Source of the DNA: Bacteroidales bacterium UBA5281
GTDB lineage: Bacteria > Bacteroidota > Bacteroidia > Bacteroidales > Lentimicrobiaceae
Assembly: GCA_002410555.1 (NCBI GenBank)
Contig: DHSR01000011.1
Span: 1-51,881, forward strand
DNA: 51,881 nt
Direction of reading: 5' to 3'
Below the pieces are notes generated by a model that saw only the letters and a list, made by a program, of their open reading frames with translations, searched no databases and had not been told where the DNA came from. The position numbers and the translations under genes were made by a program. Each line of letters opens with the position of its first letter. Within the stretch, counting starts at the first letter, position 1. Shown piece after piece: positions 17,191 to 26,767 of the stretch.

Positions 17191-17216
17191 TCCGGCCCGG
17201 AAAACTCCGGCCCGGA
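17191..17216 (-). terminator. Hairpin terminator of the DJ-1/PfpI gene
   Basis: Two copies of TCCGGCCCGGA (17191-17201 and 17206-17216) that pair with each other apart from the central base, with an AAAC loop. The hairpin lies 13 bases beyond the stop of the minus-strand DJ-1/PfpI gene and is followed on that strand by a T-rich stretch. Confidence 0.6.
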
Positions 17217-17229
17217 CGAAGGCATACAA

Positions 17230-17778
17230 TTAACTGTGTTTCCCTTCCGAAAATTCTTCTACCATGTTTTTGTTAAATACTTCCAGATCACCGGGGTTGC
17301 GACTGGTTACCAATCCGCGGTCAATAACTACAGCCTCATCCACCCAGTTGGCACCAGCATTGGTGAGGTCGGTTTTCAGGGAAGGGTAGGAGGTAAGCTT
17401 GCGTCCCTTCATGGTGCCTGTTTCAATCAACAGTTGAGGGGCATGGCAAATGGCCGCAATGGGTTTACCCTTGTCTATAAAATCCCGGGCAAACTGAACA
17501 GCCAGGGAATTCATGCGTAACTTATCCGGATTCATTACACCACCAGGCAGCATAAGGGCGTCATAATCAGCAGGTTTAGCCTGATCCAGCGGAAGGGTAA
17601 CATCATATTCGTTACCCCAGTTGGTTTTGGCCCATGCTTTTACCTTACCTGAATCGGGTGCAATTACAGAAACTTCAGCCCCGGCTTCTTCCAGTGCTTT
17701 TTTGGGTTCTGTAAATTCAATTTCCTCAAAGCCATCTGTAAGTAAAATGGCCACTTTTTTGTTACTGAGTTTTGACAT
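17230..17778 (-). CDS. DJ-1/PfpI family protein (type 1 glutamine amidotransferase-like)
   Basis: A 182-residue protein; ATG 17778 is preferred over the upstream extension because it aligns with family starts. DJ-1/PfpI hallmarks are visible: the FEEIE motif with the conserved Glu near residue 19, the LPGG turn (77-80), and the nucleophile elbow AICHAP with C111-H112. Closest in style to PfpI/YhbO general-stress proteins, described as deglycases or proteases. Single gene, with its own likely terminator. Probably a cytoplasmic stress-protection enzyme. Confidence 0.88.
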   Translation of the reverse strand: MSKLSNKKVAILLTDGFEEIEFTEPKKALEEAGAEVSVIAPDSGKVKAWAKTNWGNEYDVTLPLDQAKPADYDALMLPGGVMNPDKLRMNSLAVQFARDFIDKGKPIAAICHAPQLLIETGTMKGRKLTSYPSLKTDLTNAGANWVDEAVVIDRGLVTSRNPGDLEVFNKNMVEEFSEGKHS

Positions 17779-18168
17779 TTTATTTCCTTTTTTAATAAGT
17801 AAATGAATAGTTTTTAATCCAAAAGATAAAAAACCATGCCAGCAGGTAGCGTTAATGATTTGATTGGGTGATGGAGAGGTGCTCATTAGGATAACGTGGA
17901 AAATTAACCCCGAATGTGTGGCAATTCCCCAATAAAGGAATAATTCAATGTTTTAATTTAAGTAGCTTAAAATTAAGTATATAGAAACATTTAACAAGTA
18001 AAATATGATTCCTCTTTGATATTATGTTTAAACGGCCAAGCTCAATTAAATGTATGTAATCAGTTGATTAAAAGTTGATTAAACTTTTTTATTGTTTTGT
18101 ATGGCATTCCATTTGTAAAGAGATGTATAATGTTTAAATTCAATTATTAACTTTAAAAATTTAAAGAT
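17779..18168. other. Intergenic stretch between divergent genes with a tandem 11-mer
   Basis: About 390 bases of AT-rich DNA between the DJ-1/PfpI gene (minus) and the PRC-barrel gene (plus). It holds a perfect tandem repeat of AGTTGATTAAA (18062-18072, 18073-18083) about 90 bases before the PRC-barrel start, and a TATAAT at 18126-18131 without a good partner element. No gene is supported. Confidence 0.4.
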
Positions 18169-18546
18169 ATGACTTCAAGAGTGTTATCCGCCTCCTCGTT
18201 GAGCGGTACAAATGTACGTAACCCCCGTGGCGAAAGCATTGGGGATGTAAAGGACCTGATGATAGACTGGAAAAACGGAAAAGTAGCCTATGTGGTGCTG
18301 AGTTTTGGTGGTTTTCTGGGAATTGGTGATAAACTTTTTGCTATTCCCATTGAAAGTTTCGAATTTAAATCACCCGATGGTGAAGAGTTTGCCGTTCTCG
18401 ACATTGACAAGGCCAAGCTTGAAAATGCACCAGGTTTTGATAAGGACAACTGGCCACAGAATGCTGATTACAGCTTTATTGATTCTGTGTATTCACACTA
18501 TGGTTATGAGCCATACAGCAATCGTTTCCCGGACACTTTCCGTTAA
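18169..18546 (+). CDS. PRC-barrel domain protein
   Basis: A 125-residue protein. Residues 3-75 form a PRC-barrel: the S-A-S-S-L-S-G-T-x-V start, GESIGDVKDLMIDWKNGKVAY and a beta-rich end with FGGFLGIGDKLFAIP. The C-terminal part (PGFDKDNWPQ and so on) is common in stress-linked bacterial PRC-barrel proteins. The domain occurs in RimM and photosynthetic reaction-centre subunit H; free-standing copies are poorly understood and are often induced by stress. It has its own terminator. Confidence 0.85.
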   Translation: MTSRVLSASSLSGTNVRNPRGESIGDVKDLMIDWKNGKVAYVVLSFGGFLGIGDKLFAIPIESFEFKSPDGEEFAVLDIDKAKLENAPGFDKDNWPQNADYSFIDSVYSHYGYEPYSNRFPDTFR

Positions 18547-18572
18547 ACAATGCATCTTAAGATAAAAACAGA

Positions 18573-18595
18573 CCCTGCCTCTGGCGGGGTTTTTT
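18573..18595 (+). terminator. Bidirectional terminator between the PRC-barrel and DUF2254 genes
   Basis: A 7-bp stem (18573-18579 with 18583-18589, one G-U pair), 3-base loop and TTTTTT. The opposite strand also carries a T-rich run past the hairpin, so it can serve the convergent DUF2254 gene ending at 18601. Confidence 0.8.
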
Positions 18596-18600
18596 GTTTT

Positions 18601-19920
18601 TCAGAGAAGATACGGCAGTTTTTCCGGATGAAGCACAGGCAGATTACCAATATTTTCGATATGAAGATTTATTGTCTTTCGGTCATAGCTGTTTGTAATG
18701 GAAATTTCGGCAGAGGCGATCAACGCTTTTAAATGGGTCACAATCATGGGATATTGATGAATGGGGGCTACCTTTAACAGTGATTCATAAAGAGCAAAAA
18801 GTGTGGAGAATATTTCTGTTGAGTTGCCGGCGCATTGCCGGATAGGACTTATGGTATCAGTAAGTAAATGACTTAGCCCTGGAAGCCTTACTGTGAGCCC
18901 GGCTTCACTGTTTCTTAGTTTAAAAGTAAGATATTCGGGGAGTTTAGCCGCCTGCTCAAACAAAATATTTAAAAAACGAAGGGCAATCTGAGCTGTTCCC
19001 GGATCATTGATGCCCGGACTAAGCGCTTTTACCGCAATTTCACTGATTTTAGTAAAGTTGTGGTAATATTCATCAATGTGTTCGGGATGGAGATTGGTGT
19101 AAAAAAAATCATCAAGTGATTTGTCCGATTTTTTTTCGGGATTTGACAGCGACCAGTAAGATCCAATGTCAGTGCCCTCAAGTATAAACTGGCCCTGATA
19201 AATATCAATTCTGCATTGTAGTTCTTTGTTTTTTAAATAGTTTAAAATTAATTCAGGCTGCGCGTAGAAATAATAGCCGGTTTCTGTGGCTTTCAATGAA
19301 ACACTGTGTTCCGGCACAGATGAAATGAGTGCTTTAGTATTTTTGTGATGATCAATCAGTTGATTCAACTGAAGGCTGGCCCGGTTGAGAATGCCACGCA
19401 TAATATTATCCACCTGAATTGAACTGGAAATGGAATGAATGAAATAAATGAAAAGTGCAAGTGACAATATTGCGAGAAGCATGGAAATCAATATACCGAG
19501 TGCCGGCAGATTCTTTTCAGGGCCTATACTAATTACAAGTATAAGCGAGTAAATGATGGTACCCATGTATATACCCAGTACAACCTGATGAAATTTCTGG
19601 GCAACCAGCTGGGGCAACAACCTCGGAGACAGTGCAGCAGAAGTTCGGGTAAGCACCACCATAACCATCGAAAAGCTAAAAACCGTTAAGGATATGATGC
19701 CTCCTATAATGGTGGTGAGCACCATGCGGGCATTGTCAGTACCTGTAACCAATACAAACTTTAAATTCTCTGCCAACCATTTACTGTATTTGTAATCTTC
19801 AAAATAAAATACAACAACCCCAAGCATAAAGGCAGCTATAATAATTGTTGAAGGAATAAAGGCAATGCTCGTAATCAGCCTTTTATAAGTCTGACTCAGG
19901 TATTGGAATATTTTATACAT
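18601..19920 (-). CDS. DUF2254 family membrane protein
   Basis: A 439-residue membrane protein of the DUF2254 family. There are four N-terminal transmembrane helices (about residues 17-40, 65-90, 112-130, 140-165), then a long soluble C-terminal domain. Family features are the VLTTIIGGIISLTVFSFSMVMVVLTRTSAALSPRLLP region and ISEIAVKALSPGINDPGTA. The function is unknown. Members are predicted channel- or transporter-like proteins. It sits next to an MscS channel on the same strand (72 bases apart), hinting at ion or osmotic work. Confidence 0.85.
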   Translation of the reverse strand: MYKIFQYLSQTYKRLITSIAFIPSTIIIAAFMLGVVVFYFEDYKYSKWLAENLKFVLVTGTDNARMVLTTIIGGIISLTVFSFSMVMVVLTRTSAALSPRLLPQLVAQKFHQVVLGIYMGTIIYSLILVISIGPEKNLPALGILISMLLAILSLALFIYFIHSISSSIQVDNIMRGILNRASLQLNQLIDHHKNTKALISSVPEHSVSLKATETGYYFYAQPELILNYLKNKELQCRIDIYQGQFILEGTDIGSYWSLSNPEKKSDKSLDDFFYTNLHPEHIDEYYHNFTKISEIAVKALSPGINDPGTAQIALRFLNILFEQAAKLPEYLTFKLRNSEAGLTVRLPGLSHLLTDTISPIRQCAGNSTEIFSTLFALYESLLKVAPIHQYPMIVTHLKALIASAEISITNSYDRKTINLHIENIGNLPVLHPEKLPYLL

Positions 19921-19992
19921 ATAATTTCATTTTGTATATAAAAGAGTGAGCAACTGAGATGTTTAATTTGTTTGTAAACTGTATTTTATTCA

Positions 19993-20844
19993 TCAATTCA
20001 TGGATGCCTGAGGCAGATTAAAACCTGCTTCCGTTAACGCAAGTATTACATTGTTCATCACATCTGTTTGCAAAAAAGCAATGGGGCCAAGAAAATCATA
20101 TGAATTTACCCAATAGGAGATTCTTAAATTTATTCTGCTGGTACTAAATTGCTCCAGCAATGCAAATGGTTTAAGGTCATCCTGATGCTCTATTCTTTTT
20201 TCAGCATCCAGGGTTTTCATAATCAATTTTATTGCATCCGAGATATTGGTGGCATAATCCAGTCCTATAACAAAGTCGTAGCGCAAAAGACCATCGCGTG
20301 TATAATTCGACAATGGGTTTTTCACCAACAAAGCGTTGGGCATAAATACGTCCCTGCCGTCGAACGTGCGCAGGTGAGTAGTTCGCAGGTTTATTGAATT
20401 TACTTTTCCTTTAATACCAGCCACTTCAATAACATCACCGATACTAAATCCCCGGCTAAAGGCAAGAAAAAAACCGGCAATAAAGTTCTCACCAATATCC
20501 TTGAAGGCAAATCCCAGAATAATGGCCGAAACACCGGCTCCAGCCAGAATACCACTTGCGGCAGTTCCCAAACCCAGTTGATTTAAAAAGAGGGCACTTC
20601 CAAAAGCAATCATGGTAGCCATAACCACGCGTCCAATAAAGCTTATAAGCAAAGGGTCATGGGTTCCTTTATCGAGCCTTTTTTTGACCAGGGAGCGCAA
20701 GCCGAAGCCTAGTAGCGTAAAAAGCGCAAGAAAAAGTAAGCCGATAAAGATTGAAGGTGACTTCTCAAGAATATTGTCCCAAAAGTCAGTAAAAGCCTGG
20801 GTTAGTGAAGCAGAAATGCTTGAAGAATATGCCTTTAAAAGCAT
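19993..20844 (-). CDS. Small-conductance mechanosensitive channel (MscS family)
   Basis: A 283-residue MscS-family protein close to E. coli MscS in length. There are three transmembrane helices; the third is Gly/Ala-rich (LGTAASGILAGAGVSAIILGFAFKD) as in the MscS pore helix. Next comes the beta domain (FSRGFSIGDVIEVAGIKGKVNSINLRTTHLRTFDGRDVFMPNALL) and an alpha/beta C-terminal domain. It opens under membrane tension to release solutes in hypo-osmotic shock. Divergent from the large cotransporter fusion gene. Confidence 0.93.
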   Translation of the reverse strand: MLLKAYSSSISASLTQAFTDFWDNILEKSPSIFIGLLFLALFTLLGFGLRSLVKKRLDKGTHDPLLISFIGRVVMATMIAFGSALFLNQLGLGTAASGILAGAGVSAIILGFAFKDIGENFIAGFFLAFSRGFSIGDVIEVAGIKGKVNSINLRTTHLRTFDGRDVFMPNALLVKNPLSNYTRDGLLRYDFVIGLDYATNISDAIKLIMKTLDAEKRIEHQDDLKPFALLEQFSTSRINLRISYWVNSYDFLGPIAFLQTDVMNNVILALTEAGFNLPQASMN

Positions 20845-21025
20845 GATTTTGTCTCTTAATAATTTTAATCATGTAAACAACACTCACTAAAATATGTTCC
20901 TGAGGATATTATTTTATTGCACTTTGTGGCATTATTCGTATCTTGTACCACCATTCGGACAGGGGTTAGCAGGGTAATATGTTCGGCCTCCAGTGGCAAA
21001 TAAGTTCAAGATTTTTGATGTTTTT

Positions 21026-24000
21026 ATGAAAAGATTCGGCACTTTTAGCGGGGTATTTACCCCCTCCATACTCACCATTCTTGGGGTAATAATGTACCTG
21101 CGCTTTCCTACCATTCTGGGACAGGCGGGCCTGGTCAACACGCTGGGAATCATCGTGGTGGCTCATATTATTTCGGTTACCACCAGTTTAAGTCTGGCAT
21201 CATTGGCCACCGATAAGACAGTAAAAACCGGGGGCACCTATTTTATGATTTCACGAAGCCTTGGATTACCCATTGGTGGTACACTTGGAATAGCGCTCTA
21301 CATTGGCCTTTCTTTCAGCGTGAGTTTATATATCCTGGGTTTTTCAGAAAGTTTTCTTTCCGTTTTTAACATTGAACCTACTTTAAATAATATCCGACTG
21401 GCCGGAGGTACTTTTCTCACGCTGATTACCATTGTTACCTTTATAAGTACCAAATTGGTATTGCGCACACAATTTTTTATTATGGGAGCCATGGTATTGT
21501 CGTTACTTTCTATTTTCTTTGGCCAGCACGAATTTGCCCCATCTCACATCAACATGACCCCTATTGCCAACGCGGCTCCCTTTATGTTGCTGTTTGGAAT
21601 ATTTTTCCCGGCAGTTACCGGATTTGAGGCAGGTGTAGCCATGTCAGGCGATTTAAAAGATGCCAAAAAATCACTGCCCCTCGGTGCCATTTCTGCCGTA
21701 GCTGTTGGATTTGTGATCTATGTAATTCTGGCCTTCTTTTATGCTTATACAGTGGATGCAAATATGCTGGCCAATGACAGTGATATACTTTATAAAATAT
21801 CATTGGTTCCTGCATTGGTAGTGGCCGGCATTTGGGGAGCAACCCTTTCATCGGCATTCGGAAGTATTTTGGGCGCTCCACGGATATTACAGGCCATTGC
21901 CATGGATAAAATGGGGCATCCTTTCTTTGCAAAAGGAACCAGGAAAAACAATGAGCCTCACAACGCACTGATATTGACCTTTATCCTCGCCATGGGAGGC
22001 GTACTCATTGGTGAACTTGATGTAATTGCCCGTGTGGTTTCTATGTTTTTTATTACTACTTATGCTTTCCTTAATCTGGCTTCTGCTATTGAGAAATGGT
22101 CAAGTTCCGATTTCAGGCCGGCCTTTAAAGTGCCAGGTATCGTGAGTATTATCGGCGCACTGGCAGCTTTCATTGTGATGATTTTACTCGATTTCCTGGC
22201 TTTTGCTGGTGCAGTAGTGGTTATGGCAGGCCTCTTTTTCTATCTTAAGCGCAAGCAACTGGCCCTGGAAACAGGTGATGCCTGGGGGAGCTTTTGGACC
22301 AATCTGGCCAAACATTCCTTGTTAAAACTTAGTCACGAAAAGGTGGAAAGACGCAACTGGCGGCCCAATATCATTTTGTTTAGCGGAGGCAAACAGGTTA
22401 GACCTCATCTGCTCGACCTTGGACTGTCACTTACCGGTAAATTAGGTGCCCTTACCGATTTTGAAATCATAATGCCTGGCTATAAACCGCGTTTGTCCAA
22501 AGCAAATGGAAATCAAATCGCTTCAAGTAAAAAACCGGCTTACTTTGAACGTAAGTTTAAATCCAACAATTTGTTTGAAGGCATTCGTGATGTTACCAGC
22601 ATTTATGGTTTTAGCGGATTTGAACCTAATATGATTATGATGGGCATGAGCAGAGACAAGAAAAATGCTCACTTATTACCCGAAATTATCAACCACCTTA
22701 AAAAGCAGGATTTAAGCGCCGCCATACTTAATTATGGTGAAAAGGCTTTTGGTAAAAAGGAATGTATTGATATTTGGTGGGATGGCACAGGCCGCCACCT
22801 TGACTTTGCGCTTTCAATGGCACGGTTCCTGGCCCATGATGTGGAGTGGCAGGATGCTGACATCCGTGTACTTACGGTTAATTTCGATTCCACCATCAAA
22901 GAACAACTTTATAAAGACATCAGTCTGCTTCTTAACGAAAAACGAATAAATGCTGAAGTATTGGTTCTTGGCGATAATGCCATAGTACGCAATAAGTGGG
23001 ATGTGTTATGCTCTGCATCTAACGCTGCCGACCTGGTACTAATGGGCCTCCCGAAAGAGATTGGAGACGAAACCCGGGATCTTGCAGCACATATGGAAAA
23101 GCTAAAGGATTTTAAGACCAGTATACTCCTGTTGCATGCTTCTATGGAGTTTGATGAAATCACCTTAATGGTGAAAAAAAGTACAGCCCCTGCAACTCAA
23201 ACTGATCAGCAACCTGGTACTGACGAACTGAAACCCATTCCTCTGCCCGACAATTCTTTACTCAAAACCAGGCTCATTCAACTGGAAACCGACCTGAGAA
23301 ACATTACGGACACTTTTTTAAATCAGGTAATCAATGCTGCAATCAACCGGCAACTTGAATTATCTACGCAATATACTGATTATGTGGAAGGAAGTATACG
23401 AAACCTGTCTAAAGCACTCGAAAAAGTTACCGATAGCAAGAAACAGGATACAGTAGTTGGGTTTCATCAGTCTTTTCTGAATTTCTGTACTGAATTTTAT
23501 GAAAAAGAAGCTCCCAAAGCCAAAACAGCCATCCATAAGATATTATCGTCAGGCATTGATGAGTACTTTGCCAAAACTGAGCATTTGCTTTCTCTTGCTC
23601 CCGAACAATTTATCCTAACCGTAAACGATGCTGTTAAAAATAAGGAGCGAAAGATAAATTTGCCTTATGCCAAATTGCTCCATCGAATGGTGCATCAAAG
23701 GCTTTCCCCAAATTTGTTGCAACAGCTTTATGGCTTCAATCATCATACTTTAAAAAACAAAGCGCAATTTAAAAAAAGTATGCTTAGGGTTGATGCCTGG
23801 TTTGTAAGCCGCAGCAGGAAGCAGATTACGGTTGAGGAATATCAGATACTGGATCAGCAGCTCAATGATGATCTCAGGATTTTGCTCAACCTTCATCATC
23901 AGCATATGAGTACAGCCCGCAATAAACTTTATGGATTTATACGTGAGGAAGTATTGCGATTGGCTGAGATACTCTCGAAGCGGGATGTAAAATGGCAAAT

Positions 24001-26026
24001 CAGGCTGATGCTGCGAAAGACCAAAGAAGGAGAAGAAGAAAATATCAGGCAGTTTCCTGGCATTTGGAGTGAACGAACTTCAATACTTAATAATGGCATA
24101 TATCTGGATGCTCAAGTGCTTTCCATGAATATGAGAATGCGGTCGGCATTAGCACGTTTTGTGGAACGGGCACAGGCTACTATTCATAATAATGTCGTAA
24201 AGCCTGCAGAAATAATGCTTGAAAATATTCGGCTGGGGCCCCACCAAACTGCAACATGGAAAGAAGTTCAATTAAGCGACAGACTTTCATTGTTGAACCT
24301 GTTTCAGGAAACTTATGGACGTATTCATGAGTTTACCCAGCGTTTAAGCAATAAAATGCAATTATCCTATATTGTAACCGGAGAACCGGGCTCCCAAAGT
24401 CCCAATCAATACGAGGAGAAAGAAGTTGAACCGGCGCGTATTGCTGCTTACTACCTCGAAACCCGTATAAATGAACCACTCACTGTCCGTATTAATGCAA
24501 TTGAGGACGAACTCAGGCAAAGCATCGTAGATATGCGTGAGGCCAATAGTTTGCTATGGTTCAGACTGGAGAACTGGCAAAAAGATACAGATATCGTCCA
24601 CTCCGAATGGGAGATGAAAAATTTCCTGGAGAAATTAACTTCTCAATTGGAAGGCTGGCATAAGCTCGCCATACAGCGATCTGAAGAACTTCAACAGGAA
24701 GTACTATCGGCTACCCCTTCGGCAGTTTCACCCTTATATTCACATGTCATCATTCAGTCTGAAGAAAAAATATTAAGTCTGATGCGGGCGCAGAAAGGCA
24801 GGCGCTTTGGCATAAAACTGAATAAGCGTTTCAGCAAATGGAAAAGCAAGGTGAATATGCTGATAGTTAACTTGCTATACAGTTCAAGCGATGGACTTTT
24901 GCTTGCCCGCAAATATCTTCGTCAGGAGGAGCAAACTACTACTGGTATTCAGCAAATTCTGGATGTAGTTGACAAGTTGCGGCCAAACAGGAAAACCTTA
25001 AGCAGAATACCCGCTTTTTACCGTACATTGTTTAGCAGTAAGTCATTGATTAATGAAGATTTTCTGGTTCCCATGAACCAGGAAATGACCGTATTCCAAA
25101 ATGCGCTTAAACGGCATCGCGAAGGTTTGGGTGGTGCCATAATGATCAGCGGAGTTTATGGCGCTGGCAAATCTACCTTTATCCGTTTTGCAACCAGGCG
25201 GTATTTTAAGAAAGACAGGGTATTTACCATTCAACCAACCACTGGTGAGGCAACAATCGAAAACTGGAGATTGGCACTGCAACAAAGCCTGGGTGGCGGC
25301 CTGCATAATGATGATATCTTTGAAGTGTTGCCGGTTGACAGCGTAATAATCATAGATGATCTTGAACTTTGGTGGGAGCGCTCCCTGCAGGGTTATCAGG
25401 TAGTGAATGAAATTTTCCGGCTGGTTTCTCTGTTTGGTCCTAAGGTGATGTTTGTTCTTGGATGTAACCAGTTTGCCTTCAAGCAGATGGCTGGTACCAT
25501 AGCCTTTCACAATCATCTGCTGGCCAGAATAGAATGTAAGCCTTTCGATACCAAACGCATTCAGGAACTCATTATGCTGCGCCATAGATCAAGCGGTTTC
25601 AGTTTTAATTATAAGAATGCTTCTGAACAGGGCATACTCCCCATTCGTATGGCAAGCCTGTTTCATTCACTGTTCAGGTATAGTCAGGGCATTCCCCGGG
25701 TAGCCATGAGTGGCTGGCTCAATAGTATTCAACGGGCCCGGCAACAAACCCTCTACCTTGCTAAACCGGAATTGCCCGATACTGAAATATTCAGAAAGCT
25801 GGATAAAGACTGGCTAATCATCATTTCACTTTTTGCCCAGCATAAGCTGATGACTATTGGCACCCTGGCAAGAGTATTGAGGCAGAATGAAGACGAAACC
25901 AAACAGGTTATTTCCTTACTGATGAATGCGGGGCTGTTGGTTTTGGCTGAACATTCCAGTTATCGCCTCACACCTGCCATTGAGCCGTTGTTGATAGATG
26001 TTTGCCTTGAGTTTGGTTTAATTTAA
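21026..26026 (+). CDS. SLC12-like cation-chloride cotransporter fused to a P-loop ATPase
   Basis: One uninterrupted frame of 1666 residues. ATG 21026 (MKRFGTFSG) is preferred; an in-frame GTG lies 33 bases upstream. Residues 1-405 form about 12 transmembrane helices of the APC/cation-chloride cotransporter type (GVFTPSILTILGVIMYLRF, TGGTYFMISRSLG). Residues about 440-720 resemble the cytosolic C-terminal domain of NKCC/KCC transporters (NWRPNIILFSGG near 443, IDIWWDGTGRHLDF near 580). About 720-1340 is long and helical, without recognised domains. About 1345-1560 is a P-loop ATPase: Walker A GVYGAGKST (K1382) and Walker B VIIIDDLEL (D1444-D1445). The last 100 residues look like a winged helix. 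The fusion suggests ATP- or signal-gated control of ion cotransport, which is an inference. Confidence 0.8.
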   Translation: MKRFGTFSGVFTPSILTILGVIMYLRFPTILGQAGLVNTLGIIVVAHIISVTTSLSLASLATDKTVKTGGTYFMISRSLGLPIGGTLGIALYIGLSFSVSLYILGFSESFLSVFNIEPTLNNIRLAGGTFLTLITIVTFISTKLVLRTQFFIMGAMVLSLLSIFFGQHEFAPSHINMTPIANAAPFMLLFGIFFPAVTGFEAGVAMSGDLKDAKKSLPLGAISAVAVGFVIYVILAFFYAYTVDANMLANDSDILYKISLVPALVVAGIWGATLSSAFGSILGAPRILQAIAMDKMGHPFFAKGTRKNNEPHNALILTFILAMGGVLIGELDVIARVVSMFFITTYAFLNLASAIEKWSSSDFRPAFKVPGIVSIIGALAAFIVMILLDFLAFAGAVVVMAGLFFYLKRKQLALETGDAWGSFWTNLAKHSLLKLSHEKVERRNWRPNIILFSGGKQVRPHLLDLGLSLTGKLGALTDFEIIMPGYKPRLSKANGNQIASSKKPAYFERKFKSNNLFEGIRDVTSIYGFSGFEPNMIMMGMSRDKKNAHLLPEIINHLKKQDLSAAILNYGEKAFGKKECIDIWWDGTGRHLDFALSMARFLAHDVEWQDADIRVLTVNFDSTIKEQLYKDISLLLNEKRINAEVLVLGDNAIVRNKWDVLCSASNAADLVLMGLPKEIGDETRDLAAHMEKLKDFKTSILLLHASMEFDEITLMVKKSTAPATQTDQQPGTDELKPIPLPDNSLLKTRLIQLETDLRNITDTFLNQVINAAINRQLELSTQYTDYVEGSIRNLSKALEKVTDSKKQDTVVGFHQSFLNFCTEFYEKEAPKAKTAIHKILSSGIDEYFAKTEHLLSLAPEQFILTVNDAVKNKERKINLPYAKLLHRMVHQRLSPNLLQQLYGFNHHTLKNKAQFKKSMLRVDAWFVSRSRKQITVEEYQILDQQLNDDLRILLNLHHQHMSTARNKLYGFIREEVLRLAEILSKRDVKWQIRLMLRKTKEGEEENIRQFPGIWSERTSILNNGIYLDAQVLSMNMRMRSALARFVERAQATIHNNVVKPAEIMLENIRLGPHQTATWKEVQLSDRLSLLNLFQETYGRIHEFTQRLSNKMQLSYIVTGEPGSQSPNQYEEKEVEPARIAAYYLETRINEPLTVRINAIEDELRQSIVDMREANSLLWFRLENWQKDTDIVHSEWEMKNFLEKLTSQLEGWHKLAIQRSEELQQEVLSATPSAVSPLYSHVIIQSEEKILSLMRAQKGRRFGIKLNKRFSKWKSKVNMLIVNLLYSSSDGLLLARKYLRQEEQTTTGIQQILDVVDKLRPNRKTLSRIPAFYRTLFSSKSLINEDFLVPMNQEMTVFQNALKRHREGLGGAIMISGVYGAGKSTFIRFATRRYFKKDRVFTIQPTTGEATIENWRLALQQSLGGGLHNDDIFEVLPVDSVIIIDDLELWWERSLQGYQVVNEIFRLVSLFGPKVMFVLGCNQFAFKQMAGTIAFHNHLLARIECKPFDTKRIQELIMLRHRSSGFSFNYKNASEQGILPIRMASLFHSLFRYSQGIPRVAMSGWLNSIQRARQQTLYLAKPELPDTEIFRKLDKDWLIIISLFAQHKLMTIGTLARVLRQNEDETKQVISLLMNAGLLVLAEHSSYRLTPAIEPLLIDVCLEFGLI

Positions 26027-26043
26027 TTTAAAAATAAGCTATT

Positions 26044-26763
26044 ATGATCCGGGTATTTATTGTTGCGCTGCTGATATTTTTATTCTTTAGAGGTGCGTCC
26101 ATTTTTTTCAGATTGGCTCCCATTCAGCGGAATGTCAGGCTATATGGTAGTAATCTGCTGTCGGTGGCAGAGCTACTCTCCTGGATGGCCTGGCTCATCT
26201 GGTCGGTGAGTAGGCTTTACAATGAATATAAGATATCTGCTCTGCTTACCATAGGGGTGATTACGGTCATACTTGTCATTCCAATGTGGTATTTGCTCAG
26301 GGACTTTCTGTATGGTATCGTGCTTAAACTTCAGGGAAGGGTAGATAAGGGAACAGCCATTGAAACCGGCAACCTTAAAGGTGTAGTGTTGAAGGTGGGA
26401 TATCTTAATTTTACGATGAAAACCAGGGATGGCAATATCGCTGATATCCCATACAGTAAAGTTATGTTAAAGGTTCTGCAGCGGCAGGATACCAATGTAA
26501 ACCTGCAATTGCGGCAATTAAGTCTGGATCTGCCTGTTGAAATTGAACCTGAGGAACTTCGCAAAAAACTTTTATTGGTATTGAAAAATGCCCCCTGGAT
26601 AGCCGCTTCTACTTTGCCGGTAATAAAATCTGTGGTCAAACACGGTAATTTTGTAAGGGCTGAGGTCGGAATTCATGTACTCACAAAGTCACATCTGTGT
26701 AAAATAAAAGATTATGTGCTTGCTGAAATGAGTGTTCCTTTTCATCCCGATATGAACAGATGA
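26044..26763 (+). CDS. Small MscS-like membrane protein
   Basis: A 239-residue protein related to the core of MscS channels. There are three hydrophobic segments (about 2-18, 40-58, 65-95), then a beta-domain pattern (LRDFLYGIVLKLQGRVDKGTAIETGNLKGVVLKVGYL and DGNIADIPYSKVM) and an alpha/beta tail. The start lies 17 bases after the cotransporter-ATPase fusion stop, so the two are probably co-transcribed and may act together in volume or ion control. It lacks a clear Gly/Ala pore helix of the classical type, so channel activity is uncertain. Confidence 0.75.
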   Translation: MIRVFIVALLIFLFFRGASIFFRLAPIQRNVRLYGSNLLSVAELLSWMAWLIWSVSRLYNEYKISALLTIGVITVILVIPMWYLLRDFLYGIVLKLQGRVDKGTAIETGNLKGVVLKVGYLNFTMKTRDGNIADIPYSKVMLKVLQRQDTNVNLQLRQLSLDLPVEIEPEELRKKLLLVLKNAPWIAASTLPVIKSVVKHGNFVRAEVGIHVLTKSHLCKIKDYVLAEMSVPFHPDMNR

Positions 26764-26767
26764 CTTT

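Noticed and set aside
17137..17520. Plus-strand frame of 127 codons over the DJ-1/PfpI gene
   Set aside because: It is a shadow of the well-supported minus-strand gene, which has the full active-site pattern.
20993..21025. GTG start for the cotransporter fusion
   Set aside because: The extra 11 residues have no family support; ATG 21026 begins MKRFGTFSG, which fits cotransporter N-termini better.
25043..25585. Minus-strand frame of 180 codons inside the cotransporter-ATPase fusion
   Set aside because: It overlaps the Walker motifs of the real gene and has no recognisable protein features.
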